35,564 bases of DNA, from assembly GCA_030620515.1 (NCBI GenBank), contig JAUXEM010000014.1:1-35564 (forward strand), written 5' to 3'. Below are positions 25,054-33,904 of this stretch, piece by piece. Both the position numbers and the translations under genes were made by a program. Position 1 is the stretch's first letter, and the number at the start of each line of letters is the position of its first letter. A model generated the notes under the pieces. It ran no database searches. It saw only the letters and a list, made by a program, of their open reading frames with translations, and was not told the origin of the DNA. This DNA is from Salinivirgaceae bacterium (GTDB taxonomy: Bacteria; Bacteroidota; Bacteroidia; Bacteroidales; SZUA-534).

Positions 25054-25055
25054 TA

Positions 25056-25394
25056 ATGGATTATAAAAAAAGCACTGCACCCGCTACAAGTATTACGAGA
25101 GATTTAAAAGAAGTTGAAGATACTACTGGTAATATTTATGAAAGCATAATAGCAATTGCTAGACGATCGAACCAAATTAGCTCGGAGATGAAAGAGGAGT
25201 TAAGTAATAAATTGGAGGAATTTGCTTCGTATACGGATAATCTTGAGGAAGTATTTGAGAATAGAGAACAAATTGAGATTTCAAGATTTTACGAAAGGCT
25301 TCCAAAACCTGCATCAATTGCTACTGAAGAATTCATTAAAGGCAATGTATACATGCGAAGAGAAGAGCAGGAGGCTATTGAATCAAAGGAATAA
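25056..25394 (+). CDS. rpoZ: RNA polymerase omega subunit, Bacteroidota type
   Basis: A 112-residue protein matching the diverged omega subunit (RpoZ/Rpb6-like) of Bacteroidota. It begins MDYKKSTAPATSITRDLKEV, contains NIYESIIAIARRSNQIS and ends with NLEEVFENREQIEISRFYE. Omega helps assemble RNA polymerase. The identification relies on remembered homologues and on its place between bamD and coaBC; rpoZ neighbouring coaBC is common in bacteria. No signal peptide. The gap to bamD is 2 bases and to coaBC 10. Confidence 0.87.
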   Translation: MDYKKSTAPATSITRDLKEVEDTTGNIYESIIAIARRSNQISSEMKEELSNKLEEFASYTDNLEEVFENREQIEISRFYERLPKPASIATEEFIKGNVYMRREEQEAIESKE

Positions 25395-25404
25395 CCTTTG
25401 AAAC

Positions 25405-26610
25405 ATGCTTAAAGATAAAAATATAATATTAGGAGTAACCGGGGGGATTGCAGCATACAAAACTGCTAATCTTACCCGTTTGTTCGTTAAAGCAGGTGCC
25501 AATGTTAAAGTAATAATGACACCACTTGCAAAAGAATTTATTACGCCGTTAACCCTTGCCACTCTTTCAAAGAACCCAATTCTAGTTGACTTTTTTAATC
25601 CCGAAAATGGAGATTGGAATAGCCATGTGGACTTAGGATTATGGGCAGATGCCTATATTATAGCTCCTGCCACGGCAAATTCCATGGGTAAAATGGCAAG
25701 CGCAATTGCCGATAACCTATTACTTACAACTTATCTCTCTGCCCGATGCCCTGTTTTTATAGCTCCAACAATGGATTTGGATATGTACCAGCATCCGGCA
25801 ACACAGAAAAATATGGAGATTTTAAAAAGCTATGGAAACTTTTTAATTGAGCCTGAAAGTGGAGAATTAGCAAGTGGATTAGTGGGAAAAGGAAGAATGG
25901 CAGAGCCTGAAACTATTTGCAATTATTTAGGTAACTTTTTTGCTTCCAAAAAGGAATTTGAAAATAGAAAAGTACTAATTACTGCAGGTCCTACTCACGA
26001 AAAAATTGACCCAGTACGCTTTATTGGCAATTACTCATCGGGTAAAATGGGTTTTGCACTTGCTGAAGAGTTAGCCGAAAGGGGTGCTTCAGTTACTTTA
26101 GTGGCTGGTCCAACAAGCCTTTCGATTAATAACAAAGCAATTAATCGCATAAATGTAATCTCGGCCCAAGAAATGTATGAAGTTTGCATAAGCGAATTCA
26201 AAAACAATGACATTGGCATTATGGCTGCGGCAGTTGCGGATTACACAACAAAAGCTGCAAATCATAAAATTAAAAAAAATGACAATTGCATAAATCTGGA
26301 ATTGCAAAAAACAAAAGACATTGCGAAAGAATTAGGAGATGTAAAAACAGAGGAGCAATTACTTATTGGCTTTGCTCTTGAAACAAATAACGAGGAAATA
26401 AATGCCAAACAAAAGCTTAAGAATAAAAATTTCGACTTTATTGTATTGAATTCAATGAATGATGAAGGTGCTGGATTTCAATCAGACACTAATAAAATTA
26501 CTATCTTCACAAGAAACAACGAAGAAAAAACGTTTACACTAAAAGAAAAAAGAGAAGTTGCTAAAGACATTGTAAATGAAATAGCCATTTTTACAGAATC
26601 ATTAAAATAA
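25405..26610 (+). CDS. coaBC: Bifunctional phosphopantothenoylcysteine decarboxylase/phosphopantothenate-cysteine ligase
   Basis: A 401-residue bifunctional enzyme of coenzyme A synthesis. The N-terminal flavoprotein half (CoaC) keeps GVTGGIAAYK and His74 in NSHVDLG. Where E. coli has Asn125 in PAMN there is Asp124 (PTMD), and where E. coli has Cys158 there is Ser157 (ELASG). The CoaB half starts at about 188 with VLITAGPTHEKIDPVRFIGNYSSGKMG and keeps the conserved lysines in KIKKND. CoaB should be active. The changes in CoaC are at catalytic positions, although similar ones may be lineage-wide in Bacteroidota. The gene lies in a tight operon between rpoZ and the DUF4835 gene. Confidence 0.95.
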   Translation: MLKDKNIILGVTGGIAAYKTANLTRLFVKAGANVKVIMTPLAKEFITPLTLATLSKNPILVDFFNPENGDWNSHVDLGLWADAYIIAPATANSMGKMASAIADNLLLTTYLSARCPVFIAPTMDLDMYQHPATQKNMEILKSYGNFLIEPESGELASGLVGKGRMAEPETICNYLGNFFASKKEFENRKVLITAGPTHEKIDPVRFIGNYSSGKMGFALAEELAERGASVTLVAGPTSLSINNKAINRINVISAQEMYEVCISEFKNNDIGIMAAAVADYTTKAANHKIKKNDNCINLELQKTKDIAKELGDVKTEEQLLIGFALETNNEEINAKQKLKNKNFDFIVLNSMNDEGAGFQSDTNKITIFTRNNEEKTFTLKEKREVAKDIVNEIAIFTESLK

Positions 26611-26621
26611 AACTACACAAT

Positions 26622-27536
26622 ATGACCCATTGCCAAAAGTTCATACAGTACTTTAGCCTAATGGCAATCTTATTTCTTGCAACAACAAGTCAATCGCAAG
26701 AAATTAATTGTCGTATTCAGGTAAATTCATCACAAGTTCAAGGATCAAACAAATCTGTTTATGAAGAATTACAAAAAGCCTTGTTTGAATTCTTAAATAA
26801 CCAAATTTGGACCAACCATGTTTATACCATGGAGGAACGCATTGAATGTAGTTTTCTGCTTAATATTACTAATGCAATTTCAGCCGATGATTTTAAAGGA
26901 ACTTTACAAGTAACGTCTACCAGACCTGTGTATAAATCAGGATACGATTCTCCAATGATAAATATTATAGACAAAGATATTCGCTTTAGATACGCTGAAG
27001 GTCAAGCCCTTGAATATAGTGAAACATCACACGATGAACTCACTGCTCTTTTTGCTTATTATGTATATCTTATTATTGGTGTAGATTATGATTCATTTTC
27101 AAATCTTGGAGGAACTCCTTTTTTCGAAAAAGCAGAGAAAATTGTATCTACTGCCCAAAGCTCAGCATTCACTGGTTGGAAATCGTTTGAAAATAGAAAA
27201 AATAGGTATTGGCTAATTGAAAACCACCTGAATTCACAATACAGTGCACTTCGGGCATTCTCTTATTCGTATCATAGATTAGCACTAGACAATATGCACG
27301 CTAAACCTGCAGATTCTAGAACCACAATTGCAGCAGATCTAAGTCCTCTTTTGAAAGTGCATCAACAAAAGCGAGGTTCATATATTATGCAAGTGTTTTT
27401 CGATGCAAAAAGTGACGAAATAGTAAATATTCTTTCTGAATCATACTCTTCAGAAGGAACAAGAGCTTTCAATATACTTAAACAAATTGACCCAGGTCAC
27501 TTAAGTAAATATGAGAAAATTATTAAAAAGCAATAG
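26622..27536 (+). CDS. DUF4835 family exported protein
   Basis: A 304-residue exported protein. The signal sequence ends around residue 25 (ATTSQSQ before EINC). The mature protein begins INCRIQVNSSQVQGSN and resembles DUF4835 proteins found only in Bacteroidota; I recall some pipelines linking the family to type IX secretion, which cannot be checked here. No membrane segment beyond the signal and no known catalytic motif. It follows coaBC by 11 bases and is the last gene of that operon. The function is unknown, although position next to bamD suggests an envelope role. Confidence 0.8.
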   Translation: MTHCQKFIQYFSLMAILFLATTSQSQEINCRIQVNSSQVQGSNKSVYEELQKALFEFLNNQIWTNHVYTMEERIECSFLLNITNAISADDFKGTLQVTSTRPVYKSGYDSPMINIIDKDIRFRYAEGQALEYSETSHDELTALFAYYVYLIIGVDYDSFSNLGGTPFFEKAEKIVSTAQSSAFTGWKSFENRKNRYWLIENHLNSQYSALRAFSYSYHRLALDNMHAKPADSRTTIAADLSPLLKVHQQKRGSYIMQVFFDAKSDEIVNILSESYSSEGTRAFNILKQIDPGHLSKYEKIIKKQ

Positions 27537-27755
27537 TTAACTCAACAACCCAATGCTGTAAATAATTAATCTTCCTATTTAATTTTACAGTGCATATTCT
27601 ATTAATAGATTATTGTATTTGTATAATGCATTGTCAAGCAAGTGTAAAGTCACTGAACGCCTACCTAAAGGCATTATACTCAGAAATTTACATTTTCACA
27701 TAGCATCTAATATCTAAATTCTAACAATCTATTAACTATATTACTGAATAAATTA

Positions 27756-27763
27756 TAAATTTG
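27756..27763 (+). promoter_or_regulatory. -7 box of recN
   Basis: TAAATTTG matches TAnnTTTG and ends 20 bases before the recN ATG at 27784. No clear -33 TTG. It sits after a 247-base spacer, with a weak TGTAAA/TTTACA hairpin (27557-27589) following the DUF4835 gene. Confidence 0.45.
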
Positions 27764-27783
27764 TAGGCTGTTAATCATATAAT

Positions 27784-29439
27784 ATGCTAAAATCGCTAAA
27801 TATCAATAACTACGCATTAATTCAAGAATTAAATATTGAATTTGATGGGGGGTTTTCAACACTAACCGGTGAAACGGGTGCTGGAAAATCAATTCTATTG
27901 GGTGCTTTATCTCTTGCCCTAGGAAATAGAGCAGAGTCGAGTATTTTAAATAATACCGATGCAAAATGCATAATTGAAGCAAGCTTTAATATTAAGGGTT
28001 TTAATCTGAAAAAGGAATTTTCGGAGTTGGATGTCGATTACGATGATTTAACTATTATTAGAAGAGAAATTACCCCAACCGGTAAAAGTCGTGCATTTAT
28101 AAATGACACACCGGTAAATTTAAACGAATTAAAAACATTAAGTAGCAGATTAGTTGATATACATTCTCAGCACGAAAACTTGACACTAAACAATAACATC
28201 TTTCAAATGAAAGTATTGGATGGTGTCGCAAAAAACTCATCAACACTATCTGAGTACCAAAATACATATAAAAGCTATATTGCCTTAAAAAGAAAACTTA
28301 TAGAATTAGAAGAAAAGACAAAATTAGCTAATACTGATTCTGAATATAATCAATTTCAATTTAATCAATTAAACGAGATTAATTTAGAAAGCCTGAATCA
28401 AGCAGAAATAGAACAAGAACTGGAAGTGCTAAATAATGCAGAAGATATTCAGATTAGCTTAGCAAATGCGTTTAGCCTATTAGCTAACAATGAATTGAAC
28501 TCCATTGAACAATTGAAGCTGACAAAGCAAGCTTTCGATAAAATCAAAAGTTTTTATCCAAAGGCAAATGATTTTGCCAATAGGATTGAAAGTTGCTTTA
28601 TAGAATTGCAAGATATAGCCAATGACACCGAAACTGCAGCAGAGTCAATTGAATATAATTCTGAACGAATTTCACAAATAAAAGAACAACTTGACCACTT
28701 GTATGCTCTACTGCAAAAGCATCAGGCTACTGAAATTAATCAGTTAATTAAAATAAGAAATAACTTGGAAAGTGAATTACTACAGGAAGAATCATATACA
28801 CATGATATTGAAAAGCTAACAACAGAAATAGCAAATCATGCAAAAAAACTTGAAGCTTTATCAGAAAATCTTTCTCTTGGTAGAACATCTGCTCTTCCTT
28901 CGTTAGAACTTAATATTTCAGTTCTCTTATCTGAATTAGGCATGCCACATGCCAATTTTAAAGTTGACTTACAAAATACAGAAGACTTTACTGCTAGTGG
29001 CACTAACTCTATAAATTTCATGTTTTCTGCAAATAAAAATCATGCAGCACAAAATATTTCTAAAATTGCTTCTGGTGGTGAAATTAGTAGATTAATGTTA
29101 AGTATAAAATATATTTTGTCTCAATCCATAGCACTACCCACTATTATTTTCGATGAAATTGACACAGGTGTCTCTGGCGACATAGCAGATAAAATGGCTA
29201 ACATAATGCGCAATATGGCTAAAAACATGCAAGTTATTAGTATTACCCACCTACCTCAAATTGCCGCAAAAGGACAGGCACATTATAGGGTGTTTAAGCA
29301 AGAAATTAATAACCACACTGCTACTAAAATTACAAAACTCAATAACTCAGAACGTATTGAAGAAATTGCAAAAATGCTAAGTGGAGAAAAAATAACTCCA
29401 GAAGCAATTGAAAATGCAAAATCGCTGATTGAATTATAA
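27784..29439 (+). CDS. recN: DNA repair ATPase RecN
   Basis: A 551-residue SMC-like ATPase that takes part in double-strand break repair. Walker A is GETGAGKS (29-36). A central coiled-coil region (about 155-370) follows. The ABC signature is ASGGEISRLML (from about 429) and Walker B is IIFDEIDTGVSG (about 455), followed by QVISITHLPQIAAKG. Length is normal. It has its own -7 box; fabI follows after 65 bases. Confidence 0.97.
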   Translation: MLKSLNINNYALIQELNIEFDGGFSTLTGETGAGKSILLGALSLALGNRAESSILNNTDAKCIIEASFNIKGFNLKKEFSELDVDYDDLTIIRREITPTGKSRAFINDTPVNLNELKTLSSRLVDIHSQHENLTLNNNIFQMKVLDGVAKNSSTLSEYQNTYKSYIALKRKLIELEEKTKLANTDSEYNQFQFNQLNEINLESLNQAEIEQELEVLNNAEDIQISLANAFSLLANNELNSIEQLKLTKQAFDKIKSFYPKANDFANRIESCFIELQDIANDTETAAESIEYNSERISQIKEQLDHLYALLQKHQATEINQLIKIRNNLESELLQEESYTHDIEKLTTEIANHAKKLEALSENLSLGRTSALPSLELNISVLLSELGMPHANFKVDLQNTEDFTASGTNSINFMFSANKNHAAQNISKIASGGEISRLMLSIKYILSQSIALPTIIFDEIDTGVSGDIADKMANIMRNMAKNMQVISITHLPQIAAKGQAHYRVFKQEINNHTATKITKLNNSERIEEIAKMLSGEKITPEAIENAKSLIEL

Positions 29440-29504
29440 TCCCATAATTTCATTGAACATATTTACATAATAGCTGTTTATTCATAAAAACAAAAGTAAA
29501 ACTT

Positions 29505-30359
29505 ATGGCTTACAACTTATTAAAAGGAAAAAGAGGCATCATATTCGGTGCATTAAATAGCAATTCAATTGCATGGAAAGTGGCACTTAAAGCACATGAA
29601 GAGGGTGCGAAATTCGTTCTTACAAACACCCCTATTGCTTTAAGAATGGGCGAATTAGACGAACTTGGAAAAGCTTGCAATGCTGAAGTTATACCAGCTG
29701 ACGCAACAAATGTTGAAGATTTGGAAAAATTATTAACAAAATCGATGGAAGTATTAGGAGGAAAAGTTGACTTTATACTTCACTCTATTGGCATGTCACC
29801 TAATGTTCGTAAGGGCTTATCGTACGATAACTTGAATTACAATTTCTTTGAAAAAACATTAGACATATCGGCCGTTTCGTTTCATAAAATACTACAAGTT
29901 GCCAGAAAACTAGATGCTATAAATGAATGGGGTTCTGTAGTCGCTTTATCTTACGTTGCAGCCCAGCGTACTTTATATGGATATAACGACATGGCAGATG
30001 CTAAATCATTGCTAGAATCGATTGCCAGAAGCTTTGGTTACATTTATGGTAGAGATAAAAAGGTTCGTGTTAATACTATTTCTCAGTCACCAACAATAAC
30101 AACAGCTGGTAGTGGCATTAGAGGGTTTGATAAAATTGTCGATTTCGCAGAGAGAACATCTCCCTTAGGAAATGCTGATGCCGATGAATGTGCCGATTTC
30201 TGTATCACAATGTTCTCTGACTTAACAAAAAAAGTTACTATGCAGAATTTATTCCACGATGGTGGATTCTCAAGCATGGGTATGAGCTATCGGGCAATGA
30301 GCCAATATAACAAAAGTTTTGACTGCGAAGCTGCAGATGAAGTACCTACTGAATGGTAA
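29505..30359 (+). CDS. fabI: Enoyl-[acyl-carrier-protein] reductase FabI
   Basis: A 284-residue short-chain-dehydrogenase-type enoyl-ACP reductase; it performs the last step of each fatty-acid elongation cycle with NAD(P)H. The cofactor-binding start is GKRGIIFGALNSNSIAW. The catalytic residues are Tyr150, Tyr160 and Lys167 (YGYNDMADAK), with the spacing of E. coli FabI (Y146, Y156, K163). SIGMSPN is also present. The C-terminal tail is about 20 residues longer than in E. coli. It lies 65 bases after recN and ends in a terminator. Confidence 0.95.
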   Translation: MAYNLLKGKRGIIFGALNSNSIAWKVALKAHEEGAKFVLTNTPIALRMGELDELGKACNAEVIPADATNVEDLEKLLTKSMEVLGGKVDFILHSIGMSPNVRKGLSYDNLNYNFFEKTLDISAVSFHKILQVARKLDAINEWGSVVALSYVAAQRTLYGYNDMADAKSLLESIARSFGYIYGRDKKVRVNTISQSPTITTAGSGIRGFDKIVDFAERTSPLGNADADECADFCITMFSDLTKKVTMQNLFHDGGFSSMGMSYRAMSQYNKSFDCEAADEVPTEW

Positions 30360-30379
30360 AAATTAATTTCTAATATATA

Positions 30380-30410
30380 AAAAAGGCTACTGATTAACAG
30401 TAGCCTTTTT
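30380..30410. terminator. Bidirectional terminator between fabI and the seven-helix gene
   Basis: GGCTACTG (30385-30392) and CAGTAGCC (30398-30405) form an 8-bp stem with a 5-base loop, flanked by five A and five T residues; it serves converging genes. Confidence 0.92.
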
Positions 30411-30419
30411 CATTTCTGT

Positions 30420-31190
30420 TTAATGAAAACTTTCTAGTGAGTCTAGCGGATGATCAATTATATATTTAGACCCACGATAAAACATATATGCGGAAATTGC
30501 CATAAATGTATGACTAATATCTAAATGATTAAACCATTTATGAAGTGCCCATTCATTCATAAAGAACAGTGCTGCTAAAGCTGCAAAACCCACTGCTATC
30601 AAAAATCGAGCACTACCCTTGCTTCTTGTTTTATAAAATATAATCAAGTTAAAACTCAATACAATTATCATAAAACCATAAAAGGTATGCACCTCAACAA
30701 AGAAAAAGTTAAGTGTTGAAAAAGTAATTATAATAAAGAAAATTAATTCGAACACATTAAACCATGCAAAAAAAGTTCCAATGGAGGGTTTAATAATTTT
30801 ACGAGCATATTCAATCGATGCACGTTCAACCAACATTACAGCAAACATACTGGTAAGCCAACCTGGAAGTTTCCAAGGATTTGCGGCAGCATTTAATTTA
30901 TTTTCTGGTAATACTTGTTTCACAAATTCTATCCACCCTTGCGAAAGTTCCCATTGCGATTCAAATGCATACAAAAAAGCATGCCCTACTACTCCACCAA
31001 TAAAGGTTGCTATACCCATGGATAAAAAGTAGTATTTAAGATATAAGTGTACTTTATTTTTAATCGGAAAAGTAGTAAGTTTATAATAAGCAAAAAAACA
31101 AACGGCCGATACTATTAAATCAGTAAGCACTGTTACAGGCTCATCAATTCGCAAGCCTCCAATAAATATTTGTGTAAATTCAAACTGCAT
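30420..31190 (-). CDS. Seven-helix membrane protein of unknown function
   Basis: A 256-residue integral membrane protein I cannot assign to a named family. Seven hydrophobic segments are visible (about 18-37, 50-75, 110-125, 140-163, 166-186, 194-212, 224-240). Polar residues stand in or next to helices: Ser57 and His70 in helix 2, and His217, His222, Asp224 and His227 at the start of helix 7. This recalls the His/Asp/Ser sets of the CREST group (alkaline ceramidases, hemolysin III-like proteins), but the exact spacings are not shown to match. The longest frame starts at TTG 31208, which lies in the -7 box; ATG 31190 is preferred. It stands alone between two converging/diverging units. Confidence 0.8.
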   Translation of the reverse strand: MQFEFTQIFIGGLRIDEPVTVLTDLIVSAVCFFAYYKLTTFPIKNKVHLYLKYYFLSMGIATFIGGVVGHAFLYAFESQWELSQGWIEFVKQVLPENKLNAAANPWKLPGWLTSMFAVMLVERASIEYARKIIKPSIGTFFAWFNVFELIFFIIITFSTLNFFFVEVHTFYGFMIIVLSFNLIIFYKTRSKGSARFLIAVGFAALAALFFMNEWALHKWFNHLDISHTFMAISAYMFYRGSKYIIDHPLDSLESFH

Positions 31191-31205
31191 ATTAAAAATT
31201 TTGAG

Positions 31206-31236
31206 CAAATGTATAATTCTAATTAGGTGTTTGCAA
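31206..31236 (-). promoter_or_regulatory. Promoter of the seven-helix gene
   Basis: On the - strand TACATTTG (31206-31213) is a perfect -7 box and TTG (31234-31236) lies 20 bases upstream, a good match to the Bacteroidota consensus. The ATG at 31190 lies about 15 bases beyond the box. Confidence 0.65.
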
Positions 31237-31279
31237 CTTTTATAAAACCTTTATTGTTGAGTATTAACTTTTGGTAACA

Positions 31280-31320
31280 CAAGTGTGGGTCGCCGGGAGG
31301 CGACCCAAATTTCACACTTG
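31280..31320. repeat. Two-tier GC-rich hairpin
   Basis: CAAGTGTG (31280-31287) pairs perfectly with CACACTTG (31313-31320), and GGGTCGCC (31287-31294) with GGCGACCC (31299-31306) around a GGGA loop. Base 31287 is shared. A six-base AAATTT bulge is on one side. It lacks a T-run, so it is not a plain terminator. Confidence 0.75.
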
Positions 31321-31573
31321 ATAATTAACCCATGAAAAAGTAACAAATGAAGTGAAGAGTGCATATCAAATATAAGACTAATTTTAAAATCTCAAATATT
31401 ATTTTCGCTTTTTTTGTCTCATTGTTAATAAGTTGGCAATTATCTACACTAATTGTTAACAACATAATTTATACTTTACAAGACTATATTTACATGATGG
31501 TTATTTTATATTTTGGGTACTACTGCAAATTTAGTGGAAAAGCTTATAAATAATACTAATTTATATATAGTAT

Positions 31574-31633
31574 CAGTCAGTAGTTAACAGTTGATAATGC
31601 AGTAGACTGAGAACTGAGGACTGCTTACTCAGA
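31574..31633. repeat. Degenerate CAGT/ACTG-rich repeat
   Basis: The stretch is built from recurring CAGT and ACTG units. ACTGAGGACTGCTTACT (31613-31629) matches ACTGTGGGCTGCCTACT (763-779) at 14 of 17 bases, which suggests members of one dispersed family. Confidence 0.5.
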
Positions 31634-31922
31634 TGGTTCGCGAAAAACTAATTATTTAAATTACCACTAAATTGGTAGTACATAATATCTTGTCAACGCT
31701 ATTTATGAAAGGACACTGTGTCGACTGTTAGCTGCGAATGAAAAATTATAAAAATATTACCTAATTCCTCAAATCCACAATGCCTGCCCAGTTTTTTCGG
31801 GGTCGCAGTGCGACTATGTTGCAACTGAGAGTTTTAATAAGATTTAGCATCTTTTAAATTAGAGAAGTCGCGCCGCATCTATTGCTTAGTTTACAGAATA
31901 TTACACATTTTACTGCTTAACA

Positions 31923-33236
31923 TTAACTCAGCTTGGTGTTGATATTTTTCCTTATACTTTGAAAGTATATAACTGTTTGAGCAGCTCCACGTGCAAATAA
32001 AAATAAAATAAAGGCAAACCATAAAGCATGGTTACCCCAACTTTCGTTTAAAAAGTACCAAACAGGAAAAAAGACAGCAAATGCAGCTACTAACATACTA
32101 TTCCGCATTTGCTTTGTTGCAGTTAGTCCAACATATACTCCATCCCAAATAAACGACCCAACAGATGCAATTGGAATTAAAACTATCCAAAAGGTATAGT
32201 TTTTGCAAATATCAATAATTGCTTCCTGATTAGTTAGTAATTTCAACAAGCCAATATTACCTATCCAATAAATTATTGTAAATAAAACAGCTAGTAGCCC
32301 CCCCCACTTAAAACTTAATTTAATTGCTTGTTTAAGTTTTAATAAATCTTTACTACCATAATATTTTCCAGTTAAAGCTTCTGCAGCATAAGCAAATCCA
32401 TCGGTTAAAAATGAAAATATGAATAGGAATTGCAATAATAAAGTATTTGCAGCCAAAACATTATCGTCGGTTGAAGCAGATTGGGATGTGAAAAATGTAA
32501 ATACTGCAAGCAAACTAATTGTTCTAATAAAAATATCTCGATTAATCTTTACAAAATAGGTTAATTGCTCTCTATTAAAAACATTTACCCAGTTTAAAAA
32601 CTTTAGATACAATCTGTATTTTACAATTAAAAAAACGATTCCTGTAATTAAGCCAACATATTGTGCTATAACAGTACCCAGTGCTACTCCATCCGATTTC
32701 ATCCCAAAATACTTTACAAAAAGCAAGTTCAATACAATATTAACAGCATTAATTAATAGTGCTATTATCATAGGTATTCTGGTATTCTGCATACCAATAA
32801 ACCATCCACTTAAAACATATAAGCTTATGGTGGCAGGTGCAGCCCATATTCTAATAAAAAAATATTCACGTGCAAAAAATTCCACATCACTACTGCCATC
32901 AATTAACCAAAAAGTAAATTTCGCAATAGGCACCTGTAAGATAATTAACAACAAAGCACCGATAACAGAAATGGTTAAACCTCTGAAAAGAATGCTAACT
33001 ATTTCGGTTTGGTTTTTTGCCCCAAAAGATTGTGCTGTTAATCCGGTAATTCCCATTCGCAAGAAACCAAATGCCCAATAAATAATATTAAAAACCATTG
33101 CTCCAATAGCAATAGCACCAACATATATATTTGACTCTAAATGTCCGGTAATTGCCAAATCAACCATTCCTAATAAAGGAATAGTAATGTTACTAATTAC
33201 ATTAGGAATAGCTAGTTGTAGAATTTTCTTATTCAT
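31923..33236 (-). CDS. MATE family efflux transporter (DinF-like)
   Basis: A 437-residue membrane protein with about 12 helices in two halves. It starts KKILQLAIPNVISNITIPLLGMVDLAITGHL, broken up by normal MATE variation: the early proline-containing helix and the 'D-x-A-x-x-G' at about residue 26-32 are typical, and helices 7-12 repeat the fold. These transporters export cationic or aromatic compounds in exchange for Na+ or H+. The substrate is unknown. It starts 15 bases after the stop of the PepSY-type gene, so they are probably co-transcribed. The rest of the spacer downstream shows no terminator. Confidence 0.92.
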   Translation of the reverse strand: MNKKILQLAIPNVISNITIPLLGMVDLAITGHLESNIYVGAIAIGAMVFNIIYWAFGFLRMGITGLTAQSFGAKNQTEIVSILFRGLTISVIGALLLIILQVPIAKFTFWLIDGSSDVEFFAREYFFIRIWAAPATISLYVLSGWFIGMQNTRIPMIIALLINAVNIVLNLLFVKYFGMKSDGVALGTVIAQYVGLITGIVFLIVKYRLYLKFLNWVNVFNREQLTYFVKINRDIFIRTISLLAVFTFFTSQSASTDDNVLAANTLLLQFLFIFSFLTDGFAYAAEALTGKYYGSKDLLKLKQAIKLSFKWGGLLAVLFTIIYWIGNIGLLKLLTNQEAIIDICKNYTFWIVLIPIASVGSFIWDGVYVGLTATKQMRNSMLVAAFAVFFPVWYFLNESWGNHALWFAFILFLFARGAAQTVIYFQSIRKNINTKLS

Positions 33237-33251
33237 AGCTTGTTTTATTTG

Positions 33252-33803
33252 CTACGCATACATAAAAAATAAAATAAATGGAATTAAAATACCAAATGCT
33301 GTTAAAACAGCTCCCCTCCTTGTTATTCCATTTTTCCCTTTTACCATAAATAAGCCTGAAACTGCTAACCAAATTAATGATACGGCATAAATATCAGCAA
33401 ACCACATCCAAAGACGTTTAGAATGGTTGTAATGCAAATAATTAAATGAGTGAAAAACAGGACGTCTTTTCAATTTATCCAAATTTGCAACTCCTGTTTT
33501 AGTATTTATGAAAAGTGTTCCATTATCAATAAAAACCTTAATAGTATTTTTTCCTGCACTATAGTGTTTCTTATAGCTGCCTTTTTCTTCTATCGACTCT
33601 AAAAAAATCTTTATTGCTTTTTCATCAATATCACTTCCATTGTTAAATTCCGTTTGGTAACTTTCTGATTGGACAATATAATTAGGATTCCAATCCTTAA
33701 TATGGTTTAAGGCAATGCCAGAAAGACCATAAATTATGCTAGCAGCAAAAAATACATAACCTAAGTCACGGTGTATTATACGATTCAGTTTAAAAAGCTT
33801 CAT
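33252..33803 (-). CDS. PepSY-associated membrane protein
   Basis: A 183-residue membrane protein of the PepSY-TM type. An N-terminal helix starts at RIIHRDLGYVFFAASIIYG (about 8-27), with a conserved-looking HRxxG. A soluble middle part follows (35-125), then two C-terminal helices at about 130-155 and 160-182. Histidines flank the helices (His11, His34, His117, His123, His126), which in related proteins bind haem or metal. Related PepSY-TM proteins are found in iron reduction systems. A reductase role is only inference. It has its own -7 box and is followed by the MATE gene after 15 bases. Confidence 0.8.
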   Translation of the reverse strand: MKLFKLNRIIHRDLGYVFFAASIIYGLSGIALNHIKDWNPNYIVQSESYQTEFNNGSDIDEKAIKIFLESIEEKGSYKKHYSAGKNTIKVFIDNGTLFINTKTGVANLDKLKRRPVFHSFNYLHYNHSKRLWMWFADIYAVSLIWLAVSGLFMVKGKNGITRRGAVLTAFGILIPFILFFMYA

Positions 33804-33819
33804 AATTTAAAATTTCAAG

Positions 33820-33827
33820 CAAAGATA
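33820..33827 (-). promoter_or_regulatory. -7 box of the PepSY-type gene
   Basis: CAAAGATA on the + strand gives TATCTTTG on the - strand, a perfect match, about 17 bases before the ATG at 33803. No -33 TTG is evident. Confidence 0.5.
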
Positions 33828-33845
33828 AAAATGATTGTTTATAAA

Positions 33846-33880
33846 AATAAAAAAAGCGAGAAACTATAGTCCCTCACTTT
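33846..33880 (-). terminator. Terminator of the His/Cys-rich lipoprotein gene
   Basis: On the - strand AAAGTGAG (from 33880) pairs with CTCGCTTT (ending 33853), 8 bp with one G-U, followed by a T-run. It lies about 25 bases after the lipoprotein stop. Confidence 0.75.
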
Positions 33881-33904
33881 CTTTATATATATTATTATAA
33901 TATT

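Larger units (their letters stand above)
31191..31922. other. Repeat-bearing spacer upstream of the seven-helix gene
   Basis: About 730 bases. It contains the seven-helix gene promoter (31206-31236), a compact GC-rich hairpin (31280-31320), a CAGT/ACTG-rich degenerate stretch (31574-31633) and the near-palindrome GTCGCAGTGCGAC (31802-31814). A 64-codon GTG frame (31359-31553) is too weak to call a gene. Confidence 0.55.

Noticed and set aside
31359-31553. 64-codon GTG frame, hydrophobic product
   Set aside because: Rare start codon, no promoter or ribosome site, AT-rich sequence gives hydrophobic residues by chance, and it lies in a repeat-bearing spacer. No homologue comes to mind.
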